Assembly (NCBI GenBank): GCA_964520325.1
Contig: CAZFOB010000023.1
Span: forward strand, 1-50,753
Direction of reading: 5' to 3'
Source: CAZFOB01 sp964520325
Lineage (GTDB): Bacteria > Actinomycetota > JAICYB01
Length of the DNA stretch: 50,753 nt
Below are positions 40,646-49,917 of this stretch, piece after piece. The first letter of the stretch is position 1. Each line of letters begins with the position of its first letter. The notes below the pieces were generated by a model. It had not been told where the DNA came from, did no database searches, and was given only the letters and a program-made list of their open reading frames with translations. The position numbers and the translations under genes were made by a program.

Positions 40646-41224
40646 GTGGCATTCGCGGTTGGCGTCCTCGCTCTGCAGGGTGACGTACGTGAGCACATGG
40701 GTCTGCTATCGGACATCGGGGCAATCGCGCGAGAAGTCCGCACGCTCGAGGATCTCGAGCAGATCGATGCGCTCGTTATCCCCGGCGGGGAGTCGACGAC
40801 GATCGGGTTCATGCTCGCCGAGCACGACATGATCGAGCCGATGCGCAAACGGATCGACGATGGCATGCCCGTGCTCGGAACGTGCGCCGGCGCGATCCTC
40901 CTCGCGAGAACGATCCTCGGGGGCGAGGAGCAGAACCGCTGGCCGAGCATCGGTACGCTCGATATGTCGATCCAACGCAATGCCTACGGACGTCAGGTCG
41001 ACAGCTTCGAGGACGACGTCGATGTGAAGGACGTCGGCTCGATGCACGCGGTCTTCATCAGGGCGCCGGTGATCTCCGCGGTTGGCCCAAGCGTCGAAGT
41101 GCTAGCCGAACACCGAGGCGGGCCGATCGTGGTGCGGGAGGGCAACACGATCGCCGCGACGTTCCATCCCGAGCTCAGTGATGAGCCGGGCCTCCACCGT
41201 CTATTGATGGAGGCGATCACGTGA
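40646..41224 (+). CDS. pdxT: PLP synthase glutaminase PdxT
   Basis: 192 residues of class I glutamine amidotransferase that feeds ammonia to PdxS. It has VGVLALQGDVREH, IPGGESTTIG, the nucleophile Cys in GTCAGAILLA and the His/Glu pair in FHPELSDE. GTG 40646 directly follows the pdxS stop. Its own stop overlaps the next start (GTGA). Confidence 0.96.
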   Translation: MAFAVGVLALQGDVREHMGLLSDIGAIAREVRTLEDLEQIDALVIPGGESTTIGFMLAEHDMIEPMRKRIDDGMPVLGTCAGAILLARTILGGEEQNRWPSIGTLDMSIQRNAYGRQVDSFEDDVDVKDVGSMHAVFIRAPVISAVGPSVEVLAEHRGGPIVVREGNTIAATFHPELSDEPGLHRLLMEAIT

Positions 41225-41595
41225 GGCTGGACCGCTTGACCCCGATGCTCTTGGCAAAGGACCTCCAGCAGACGATGACCTATTACACGGAGGTCCTCGG
41301 GTTCACCGTGACAGGCACGATGGGTGAACCACCGGGGTTCTGTGCTGTCGAACGAGACGGTGTGCAGCTGATGTTCGTGTGGGAGCCGCCGCACGAGCAT
41401 GCGCCGGGCGAGGAGCACGACCACGATCCTGCTCTGACCGGCGTCCTCTACATCTATCCCGATGACGTCAACGCACTCCATGATGAGATCGCAGCGCGCA
41501 CCGAGCTCTGTGAACCGCTCGGCGACCGTGAGCACGGCATGCGAGAGTTCGCTGTCATGGACCCCAACGGCTACCGGATCCGGTTCGGCAAGTGA
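41221..41595 (+). CDS. VOC-family (glyoxalase/bleomycin-resistance-like) protein
   Basis: 124 residues with two beta-alpha-beta-beta-beta modules (LTPMLLAKDLQQTMTYYTEVLGF and a later GVLYIYPDDVNALHDEI), ending REFAVMDPNGYRIRFG. The His-rich loop HEHAPGEEHDHDP is unusual and may bind metal. Substrate unknown. It is translationally coupled to pdxT and the methyltransferase, so it may be read with the PLP operon. Confidence 0.87.
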   Translation: MRLDRLTPMLLAKDLQQTMTYYTEVLGFTVTGTMGEPPGFCAVERDGVQLMFVWEPPHEHAPGEEHDHDPALTGVLYIYPDDVNALHDEIAARTELCEPLGDREHGMREFAVMDPNGYRIRFGK

Positions 41596-42350
41596 GTGAG
41601 ATCCGGGAGACGTGGGGGAAGTACGCCTCGGCCTTCGCCGCCGAGGGCACGAAGGCCGAGGACAGAGACTCCATCCGCCGCCTGGTCGAGCTCTGCGACT
41701 TCCCAGAAGGAGCGCTCGTTCTGGACGTCGCAACAGGCGCCGGCTACAACGCATTCGCGTTCGCCCGCGCCGGATGCCGGGTGATCCCGAGTGACCCGAC
41801 GCACGAGATGCTCATCGCGACTCGTGAGGGGTGGAACCAACGTTTCGGTACTCCGGCCGTCCCACTCGTCGAGTCGTGGGCTGAAGTGTTGCCCTTCGCA
41901 GACGACTCACTCAACGGGGTTGTGGCGCACCGCGCTCCGCACCAGTTCGCCGACGCCCAGGCGTGGGCCGATGAAGCGTCGCGGATCCTCAAGACAGGCG
42001 GTGTGTTCGCCCTCTCGGATCAGTCGCCGCCGGACGGATGGGAGGAGTGGCACAACGAGCTCGAACGCTGGCGAGACCCGACACACGAGCGTGCGCGCAG
42101 TCCACGTGAGTGGAAGGAGATCGTCGAGAACGCCGGGTTCGCCGTGCGGGCGTCCGACGTCGTCTACCAGTCGCACGACGTCACCGACTGGTTCGAGCGC
42201 GTGGACTGTCCACCCGACCGCCGCGACCGGGCCCTGCAGATGCTCAAGGACATCCCGAGTGACATCAAAGAGATCTACCGCCCACAGACCTACGATGGTC
42301 GCCTGCATATGCGCACGCCGCAATGCGTTTTAGTGACCAGCAAGGGCTAG
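41592..42350 (+). CDS. Class I SAM-dependent methyltransferase
   Basis: 252 residues of Methyltransf_11/UbiE-like fold. Motif I is VLDVATGAGYNAFAFA (residues about 43-58), motif II includes VIPSDPTHEML, and a later LPFADDSLNGVVAHRAPHQF is typical of this group. The C-terminal 100 residues (DQSPPDGWEEWHNELERWRDP) resemble DUF-type UbiE relatives with unknown substrates. GTG 41592 overlaps the VOC stop. Confidence 0.85.
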   Translation: MSEIRETWGKYASAFAAEGTKAEDRDSIRRLVELCDFPEGALVLDVATGAGYNAFAFARAGCRVIPSDPTHEMLIATREGWNQRFGTPAVPLVESWAEVLPFADDSLNGVVAHRAPHQFADAQAWADEASRILKTGGVFALSDQSPPDGWEEWHNELERWRDPTHERARSPREWKEIVENAGFAVRASDVVYQSHDVTDWFERVDCPPDRRDRALQMLKDIPSDIKEIYRPQTYDGRLHMRTPQCVLVTSKG

Positions 42351-42359
42351 CATCTAGAC

Positions 42360-43109
42360 ATGTCCGGACATTCCAAATGGGCGAGCATCAAGCACAAAAA
42401 GGCGATCGTTGACGCCAAGCGCGGGAAGCTGTTTGCGAAGCTGATCCGAGGCATCGAGGTCGCCGCGCGAGAAGCCGGGACGTCCAACCCCGCCAACAAC
42501 ATGACCCTCGCAGCGGCGATCGACCGTGCGAAGGCCGGCCGTGTCCCTGCCGACACCATCGAACGTGCTGCCAAGCGGGCCGCCGGCGAGCTCGGCGACG
42601 ATGTGAAGTATGAGCGCGTGACGTATGAGGGTTACGCCCCCGGAGGTGTAGCCGTGCTCATCGATGCGCTCACGGAGAACCGCAACCGCACGGGCGGTGA
42701 CATCCGAACAGCGCTGACACGAGCTGGCGGCAACCTCGGTGAGCCCGGCTCCGTTGCGTGGATGTTCGACCGTCGCGGGCTCATCACGGTCGTCGGGAAG
42801 AGCGAGGACGACGTCCTCGCCGCTGCGGCCGAAGGCGGTGCTGAGGACGTCCGCCCGGCCGACGATGGACGCTTCGAGGTCGTGACCGATGTTGCGGCAT
42901 TCACCAGCGTGAAAGACGCTCTTGCCGCCGCCGGTATCGAGATCGAGAGCGCCGAGCTCACGATGCTTCCGCAGACGACGGTCGAGCTCGACGCGTCAGG
43001 CGCGCGTCCGGTGCTCAAGCTGCTCGACCTCCTCGACGACCACGACGACATCCAGAACGTGTACATGAACTTCGATGTCCCGGACGAGGTGCTGGCTGAA
43101 GTTGGCTAG
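42360..43109 (+). CDS. yebC: YebC/TACO1-family protein
   Basis: 249 residues starting MSGHSKWASIKHKKAIVDAKRGK, the invariant family N-terminus, with YEGYAPGGVAVLIDALTENRNRT in the middle. YebC-like proteins act in translation of difficult stretches or as regulators. The usual neighbourhood is ruvCAB, seen here 2.3 kb downstream beyond two inserted minus-strand genes. The ATG follows the methyltransferase stop by 9 nt. The 3' end overlaps the convergent gene by 4 nt. Confidence 0.95.
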   Translation: MSGHSKWASIKHKKAIVDAKRGKLFAKLIRGIEVAAREAGTSNPANNMTLAAAIDRAKAGRVPADTIERAAKRAAGELGDDVKYERVTYEGYAPGGVAVLIDALTENRNRTGGDIRTALTRAGGNLGEPGSVAWMFDRRGLITVVGKSEDDVLAAAAEGGAEDVRPADDGRFEVVTDVAAFTSVKDALAAAGIEIESAELTMLPQTTVELDASGARPVLKLLDLLDDHDDIQNVYMNFDVPDEVLAEVG

Positions 43110-44293
43110 CTCGACCAGCCGAACCTGTTGAAGGCGAGTACGCCCCACAGGTTCACGAGCACGCAGACCCCGATGATGATCGTCCTCCCGGTGCTCAGCC
43201 GTTCACGCATGCCCGATGCGGTGAGCAGCAGCAGGCACGGCAACGCGTCCATCGCGAAGCGGTAGCCGAACTGAGAGAACCCCACCGTCCCGTGCGTCAC
43301 CAGAGGCACCGCCACCAAAGCGAGCGCAACGATCGCGGCGATGTTGCGCGGATCCAATCGCGCTCGCAGCGCGTAGAGCCACGCCGGTGTCGTGACCACC
43401 AACGCCACGCCGACGAACTTCGGGAAGAAGAACGGGAACCGATCCCGGACGTTCGGGAACTCGTAGAAGATCGCGCGAAGATGGCGCGGGACGTACGTGA
43501 CGTCGAAACGGCCGCGTGCGAACCACCACTCGCCGAGGTACTGCGTGTGATAGTAGCCGCGATCGAAGATCGTGCCGTAGCGCGCGGCGTTGTACCAGAC
43601 GTAGCCCGATGCGCACAACGCGACCGTGGATCCGAACCACATGGTGCGCTCGACGTTGTGACGGCGGAGCCGCATGTCTCCGTCGAGTGCGAGGTAGAGG
43701 TAGAGCGGCGAGATGAGGAACACGGGCAGGCGCGAGAGACCGGCGAGGCCGACGCACAGACCTATGAGCCATGCGCGTCGTTTCCCCGTCGCTTCGGCCA
43801 TCCCGGCCGCGAGGAAGAACACCGCAGAGACGTGGGCGAACGACCAAAGTCCGCCGTCGGATGCGAGCCACCAGAGATTCGTCCCAAGCGCGACGAGTAG
43901 CGTCATCGCGAACGCGAAGCGGACGTCGGTCCACAAGCGACGCGCCGCGGTGTAGATGAAGCCGATCGCCAGGGCTCCGACGCCGCACGACACAAGAACG
44001 TGATCGGCTCCCGTTCCGAAGATCGCTACGAAGGGAAGCAGAAACAGCGTTGGCGCCGGAGGGTCGATGACGTACGAGCGGTTCCCGAACTGGGCGATCT
44101 CGAGGAATGGCGGGGAGTCGACGAGGTGCAGTCGACCGTGCAGGAAGGCATCGGACAACAGGACGTATTGGTTGTACGGATTGTCCGCGCGTCGCGTGAC
44201 CGCGTAGATCGCGAAGGCAACAGATGACACGAGCACGGCCTGCACCCACAGATGTGCGACGAGGAAGGTGCGCAGGCGGTTCAGAACGTCCAT
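43106..44293 (-). CDS. Polytopic membrane protein, GT-C glycosyltransferase-like
   Basis: 395 residues with about 10 hydrophobic helices. The first loop (VTRRADNPYNQYVLLSDAFLHGRLHL) has the position and polarity expected for a GT-C catalytic loop, and a C-terminal GYRFAMDALPCLLLL is shared by such predicted lipid-linked sugar transferases. No exact family can be named. Its start overlaps the 3' end of the PIG-V-like gene by 13 nt, so the two are co-transcribed and probably act in cell-envelope glycan or lipoglycan assembly. Confidence 0.68.
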   Translation of the reverse strand: MDVLNRLRTFLVAHLWVQAVLVSSVAFAIYAVTRRADNPYNQYVLLSDAFLHGRLHLVDSPPFLEIAQFGNRSYVIDPPAPTLFLLPFVAIFGTGADHVLVSCGVGALAIGFIYTAARRLWTDVRFAFAMTLLVALGTNLWWLASDGGLWSFAHVSAVFFLAAGMAEATGKRRAWLIGLCVGLAGLSRLPVFLISPLYLYLALDGDMRLRRHNVERTMWFGSTVALCASGYVWYNAARYGTIFDRGYYHTQYLGEWWFARGRFDVTYVPRHLRAIFYEFPNVRDRFPFFFPKFVGVALVVTTPAWLYALRARLDPRNIAAIVALALVAVPLVTHGTVGFSQFGYRFAMDALPCLLLLTASGMRERLSTGRTIIIGVCVLVNLWGVLAFNRFGWSS

Positions 44294-45390
44294 TTACCGA
44301 CCGCGTAGCGCGAGAAGAGGGCGACCTGCAGCGCTGTTCCTCCCACAACGATGGGAATGAACACGCGCTTGGATCTCGTGAGCTGGGCTCCGACGACGAA
44401 CAACGGATAGAGCACGAGCAGGTACCGAGGAAGGCTGATGAGCCATGCCGTTGACAGGATCAGGACGAACCCACTCCACGCATAGAGGGTGTCTGCGACC
44501 CGCAGACGTCTCACGGCGATCACGAGCAACGACAGCGCGAACGCGAACGCGACCGTGCGTCCAACGAAGATCAATGTCCGGGTCGAATCGTTGGACCCCT
44601 CGAACATGCCCCGCACGCCGTCGATGATCGACTGCCACGGCGGGACGGCGTGCTGAAACCAATGCATCCGTTGCACCTCGAGGAACCACAGCGGATCGTT
44701 GTGGACGAGCTGATTGATCGCGAGATAGATCAGAAGCCCGGTCCCCGACGCTGCGACCCATGCCAGCCTTCTGCCACGGTCTGCGATGCCCAAGCGTCCG
44801 CGCATCGCTTCGGCGATGAGGGCTGGTAGAAGCGCGACTCCCGTGACGCGCGTCCCCGTCGCGAGGGCTCCGGCCAGTCCGCTGCGCGCCCACCGGCCGG
44901 TGCGGGCCGCGTAGACGGACGCGAGCACCGCGAATAGGAAAAGCGCTTCGCTGTAGGGAGCAGCCAGGAAGTACGCGGTCGGGAACGATAGGAGCAGGAC
45001 GACGGCCCGCCACGCCTCCTCCTCGGAGCGATCGAGGGCGACGATGCGATAGAGGAGCCACGTCGCCCCCACGCTTGCGAGAAACGACACCGCCAGTCCG
45101 GATGCCACGAGATCCCGCGCGAGCACCGAGACGATCCGCACGGCGAGCGGGAAGAAAGGGAAGAACACGATGAACAGGGGATCGTCCGGAGGGGGGGTGC
45201 CGGTGCGGTAGCCGACCTCGGCGAGGCGCAGGTAATGGTTGGCATCCCATCTTCGCCAGAGCTCGAGCGCGTTGGACAAGACGGGCTCGCCGTGCAGCGT
45301 TAGGGAGACCACTCCGACGATCTCGAGGGCGACCCGAACCCCAATACACAACAGGACGATCTGCCAGAACACCCTTCTCGCCGATGACAC
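44281..45390 (-). CDS. PIG-V-like mannosyltransferase family membrane protein
   Basis: 369 residues with about 8-10 membrane helices. The N-terminal loop reads RRWDANHYLRLAEVGY, the signature WDxxHYxxIAxxGY of PIG-V-type GT-C enzymes with the catalytic Asp, followed by FFPFFPLAVRI. Bacterial members are linked to polyprenyl-phosphomannose-dependent mannosylation. With pimA and patA in the same window, a role in lipomannan or PIM elongation is a reasonable inference. It is divergent from ruvC. Confidence 0.8.
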   Translation of the reverse strand: MSSARRVFWQIVLLCIGVRVALEIVGVVSLTLHGEPVLSNALELWRRWDANHYLRLAEVGYRTGTPPPDDPLFIVFFPFFPLAVRIVSVLARDLVASGLAVSFLASVGATWLLYRIVALDRSEEEAWRAVVLLLSFPTAYFLAAPYSEALFLFAVLASVYAARTGRWARSGLAGALATGTRVTGVALLPALIAEAMRGRLGIADRGRRLAWVAASGTGLLIYLAINQLVHNDPLWFLEVQRMHWFQHAVPPWQSIIDGVRGMFEGSNDSTRTLIFVGRTVAFAFALSLLVIAVRRLRVADTLYAWSGFVLILSTAWLISLPRYLLVLYPLFVVGAQLTRSKRVFIPIVVGGTALQVALFSRYAVGKWTF

Positions 45391-45401
45391 CCGTGGATTC
45401 T

Positions 45402-45418
45402 ACGAACGGCAAGTTCGT
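45402..45418. promoter_or_regulatory. LexA-like inverted repeat upstream of ruvC
   Basis: ACGAAC-GGCAA-GTTCGT is a perfect 6-bp inverted repeat 34 nt before the ruvC start, between divergent genes. It resembles the Gram-positive SOS box CGAAC-N4-GTTCG but has a 5-nt spacer. ruv genes are common LexA targets, so it is a candidate operator. Confidence 0.4.
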
Positions 45419-45452
45419 GGCTCTTGTCACCTGCGGCCCATAGCCTCGGCAG

Positions 45453-45944
45453 ATGCGAGTGCTGGGCCTCGACCCCGGCTTGACCTGCGCCGGGTACGGG
45501 CTGGTTGAGCGGAAGGATGGACGCATCAGAGCCGTCGACTTCGGGGCGATCCGCACAGCGCGGGGCGCGGTTCCCGGACGTCTGGCTGCGCTGCACGATG
45601 CGCTGGTACTTCTCATGGAGAAACACCGCCCAGACGCGGTCGCGGTCGAACGCGTCCTCTTCAACGCGAACGCCAGGACGGCGATGTCGGTCGGGCAAGC
45701 CGCCGGTATCGCTCTGCTCGTCGCCGAGCAAGCCGGATGCGAGATCGCGGAGTACACCGCCAACGAGGTCAAGCAAGCCATCACCGGATACGGACAAGCC
45801 GACAAGAAGCAGGTCGCCATGATGGTGGGGCGTTTGCTCGACCTCGACGCGCCGCCCACGCCGGCCGACGCGGCCGATGCGCTGGGGCTCGCGATCACCC
45901 ATGCCGCCGCCCGTAAGTTGAGAAGGCTTGCCCAGGGTGCTTGA
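45453..45944 (+). CDS. ruvC: Holliday-junction resolvase RuvC
   Basis: 163 residues of RNase-H-fold endonuclease. The first acidic residue is in VLGLDPGLTCAGYG, the second in AVERVLFNANARTAMSVGQA, and the final acidic cluster in PTPADAADALGLAI. It resolves four-way junctions with RuvAB. The start is ATG 45453 (MRVLGLDPG). The 3' end overlaps ruvA. Confidence 0.96.
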   Translation: MRVLGLDPGLTCAGYGLVERKDGRIRAVDFGAIRTARGAVPGRLAALHDALVLLMEKHRPDAVAVERVLFNANARTAMSVGQAAGIALLVAEQAGCEIAEYTANEVKQAITGYGQADKKQVAMMVGRLLDLDAPPTPADAADALGLAITHAAARKLRRLAQGA

Positions 45945-46526
45945 ATTCCTCCGCGGTCACATCGAAAGCGTTACCGAGGACGCCGCCGTGCTCTCGATCG
46001 GTGGCGTCGGTTTGCGCATCGAGATGCCAACGGCCGACCTCGCGAAGATCAAGGGCGACGTGACGGTGCATACCGTCCTGCTCATCAAAGACGAGAATGT
46101 GCACGTCTACGGATTCGCCACCGAGCGCGGACGCGAGCTGTTCCGGTTGCTCACGAGCGTGTCTGGTGTCGGGCCGAAGGTGGCACTCGGGATCCTTTCG
46201 TTCCACACCGCGCACGCGCTTGAGCGGGCGATCGCGACGAGCGACCACGGGGCATTGGGCCTCGTCTCAGGCGTCGGCAAGAAGACCGCCGAACGCATCG
46301 TCGTCGAGCTGCGCGACACGATCGGTGTCATCGCGGATCCGGTCGTCACGACCACCGGGAAGGCGTCACCCCTCGCCGAGGTTCGCGAGGCACTCAAGGG
46401 TCTCGGCTACACAACTCAAGAGATCCAAGCTGTGCTCGGCGGGTTGCCGCCGGACGGCGACGCACCGACGCTGCTTCGCCACGCACTCCGTGCACTCGGA
46501 CGTTCGGACAACGTCGGAGCCGACCG

Positions 46527-46530
<4 letters not shown>
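45937..46530 (+). CDS. ruvA: Holliday-junction DNA helicase subunit RuvA
   Basis: 197 residues. The OB fold begins LEFLRGHIESV, matching the usual MIxxLRG opening, so GTG 45937 is preferred over TTG 45928. The two helix-hairpin-helix motifs read LLTSVSGVGPKVALGIL and LGLVSGVGKKTAERIVVEL. The C-terminal RuvB-binding domain ends the protein. The stop overlaps the ruvB ATG (ATGA). Confidence 0.95.
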
Positions 46531-47582
<1,052 letters not shown>

Positions 47583-47630
47583 CTGAGGAAATACGCCGGC
47601 CGGCCGGGTGGTTGTTACGCTTGAGGGACT

Positions 47631-47993
47631 ATGGCGAGAAGATCACTGGAAATCACCCAAGCTGCTGAGCACATCTTCACCCTGACGTCACGCGCGGCAG
47701 ACAAGGTCCGCGAGCTGGCGGCGCAGGAAGGCAACCCCGATGCGGCGCTGCGACTCGAGGTGCAGCCCGGCGGCTGCGCCGGATTCCGTTACGGGCTCTT
47801 CTTCGACACCGACATCGTGGCGACCGACCTCGTAGACGAGATCGACGGCGTCAAGATCGTGTCCGACCCGATGTCGGCTCCGTATCTCAAGGGTTTGGTC
47901 ATCGACTGGGCCGAGAGCCTCAACAAGTCGGGGTTCGTGATCGAGAACCCCAACGCGCAGAGCAGCTGCGCCTGCGGCGAGAGCTTCCAGTAA
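47631..47993 (+). CDS. HesB/IscA-type iron-sulfur cluster carrier
   Basis: 120 residues of the A-type carrier family (IscA/ErpA/SufA). It has ITLTSRAADKV-like (IFTLTSRAADKVRELA), LRLEVQPGGCAGFRYG with the first Cys and the C-terminal SSCACGESF with the other two (CxC). It should receive and hand over Fe-S clusters. ATG 47631 follows ruvB by 48 nt. The N-terminal 15 residues extend beyond the usual start. Confidence 0.92.
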   Translation: MARRSLEITQAAEHIFTLTSRAADKVRELAAQEGNPDAALRLEVQPGGCAGFRYGLFFDTDIVATDLVDEIDGVKIVSDPMSAPYLKGLVIDWAESLNKSGFVIENPNAQSSCACGESFQ

Positions 47994-48042
47994 CGACGAG
48001 CGGCGCAATGGTGCGACGCTCAGCGGAACCAGAAGGCCGACG

Positions 48043-48501
48043 TTGATCGCCGAGGGGGCCGAGGCTCCCGGGTTCGACGCCGACTCGACGGGCGGTCGGT
48101 TCCGATTGAAGGACGCTCTCGAGGCCGGGCCTCTCGTGCTGTTCTTCTACCCCAAGGCCGCGACCCCGGGGTGCACCGCCGAGGCGAACGAGTTCGAGGC
48201 ATGGTTCGATCGGTTCGAGGAACTCGGAGTTCGACTTGCCGGCTGCTCGGTCGACTCGTTGGACGACCAGAGATCCTTCGCCGCCAAGCACGGAGGTTTT
48301 CGCTTCCCGCTGATCGCCGACCCTGATGCGGCGATCGCCAAGGCCTACGACGTCCTCAAAGAGGACCGGGAGCTCGCCCGGCGCGCGACGGCGGTCATCG
48401 GTGAGGACGGCCGGGTGTTGAAGACCTACCCGGCGGCCCCGATCACCGGCAAGGGACACGCCGAAGCCGTCTACGGTCACGTCGAGGGCCTCTTCGCATG
48501 A
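48043..48501 (+). CDS. BCP/PrxQ-like peroxiredoxin
   Basis: 152 residues from TTG 48043. The peroxidatic centre is YPKAATPGCTAEANEF with C44 and the TxxC context. The resolving Cys found five residues later in many PrxQ proteins is absent (Asn49). C68 in LAGCSVDS is the only other Cys, so it is either a 1-Cys enzyme or an atypical 2-Cys enzyme. It reduces hydroperoxides with a thiol donor. The stop overlaps the next start. Confidence 0.9.
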   Translation: MIAEGAEAPGFDADSTGGRFRLKDALEAGPLVLFFYPKAATPGCTAEANEFEAWFDRFEELGVRLAGCSVDSLDDQRSFAAKHGGFRFPLIADPDAAIAKAYDVLKEDRELARRATAVIGEDGRVLKTYPAAPITGKGHAEAVYGHVEGLFA

Positions 48502-48818
48502 ACGAGACCCGCGAGCTGCCGATCTATGACGCAGATTGCGATCTCTGCGTCGCTCTCAAGCTCACGCCCTGGCTGTACGAGGACGAGGAGTGCTGGGTGG
48601 CCGAGTGCATGATCTGTGACACACCGATGATCGTCTGGCGACCGCACGGTATGCCCGATGACCTCACGGAGAAGCGCCTGATGGAGCGGCTTGGAGCGGT
48701 AGCCGACGAGCACTACGGAGCCAAAGGCTGGTGGGCCGACGGTCACCGGCGCAACATCCCAGATCATTGGCACTGTCACGCGCGCCCGGCCGGCGGCTTC
48801 TTTGGAGGCAATCGCTAG
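48498..48818 (+). CDS. Cys/His-rich small protein, HIT-like zinc sites
   Basis: 106 residues without a confident family. Cysteines occur as CDLC (C14, C17) and C32, C37 and C40 (CMICDTPMIVW). Near the C-terminus there is DHWHCHAR with H90, H92 and H94. The CxxC start and an HxHxH end recall HIT-fold proteins (compare CIFC and HVHLHV in the first gene of the window), but the rest does not match. A zinc-binding nucleotide-hydrolase-like fold is possible. The ATGA overlap with the peroxiredoxin suggests joint expression. Confidence 0.6.
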   Translation: MNETRELPIYDADCDLCVALKLTPWLYEDEECWVAECMICDTPMIVWRPHGMPDDLTEKRLMERLGAVADEHYGAKGWWADGHRRNIPDHWHCHARPAGGFFGGNR

Positions 48819-48876
48819 CCACACGAGCCGGGCGCTGCTGTATGCTCGCTCCGCCCTCAAACGCGAGCCTCCCGGC

Positions 48877-48904
48877 TTGCGCGCAAGGGCCGCAGGAGTA
48901 CACT
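48877..48904 (+). promoter_or_regulatory. rRNA operon promoter
   Basis: -35 TTGCGC (48877-48882) and -10 TACACT (48899-48904), with a 16-nt spacer, lie about 235 nt before the mature 16S 5' end. The 322-bp gap from 48819 to 49140 has no gene and is the rRNA promoter and leader. Confidence 0.6.
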
Positions 48905-48976
48905 AGGTGGTCGTCGCTTCCCTCCTGATCTTGTGGCAGGGAGTGACCCCAAGATTCGATGTTGGCTTTCGGGCCG

Positions 48977-48986
48977 CTGCTCCTTG
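48977..48986 (+). promoter_or_regulatory. boxA antitermination site
   Basis: TGCTCCTTGA, directly followed by GAACTGCATAG, matches the boxA-type leader element that recruits Nus factors to rRNA transcripts. Confidence 0.65.
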
Positions 48987-49056
48987 AGAACTGCATAGTG
49001 CGGGTGAATTCGAGGGCAATCGTCAATAATCCTGACCCTTGTAAGTGAAATCCATT

Positions 49057-49096
49057 GTCCCGGTGAAGAGGAGCGCTCCTGCTCGATCGCCGGGAC
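49057..49096 (+). other. Pre-16S leader stem
   Basis: GTCCCGG (49057-49063) and CCGGGAC (49090-49096) pair. Between them lies the self-complementary AGGAGCGCTCCT (49069-49080). This probably forms a local leader structure used in processing. Confidence 0.5.
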
Positions 49097-49140
49097 GGCT
49101 GGATTCAACCCAACAATGAGAGCTCGAAGTCTTGAGTTTT

Positions 49141-49917
<777 letters not shown>

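Noticed and set aside
44294..45898. 534-codon minus-strand frame across the PIG-V-like gene and ruvC
   Set aside because: Its sequence is an out-of-frame, Arg/Ser-rich reading of real genes on either side.
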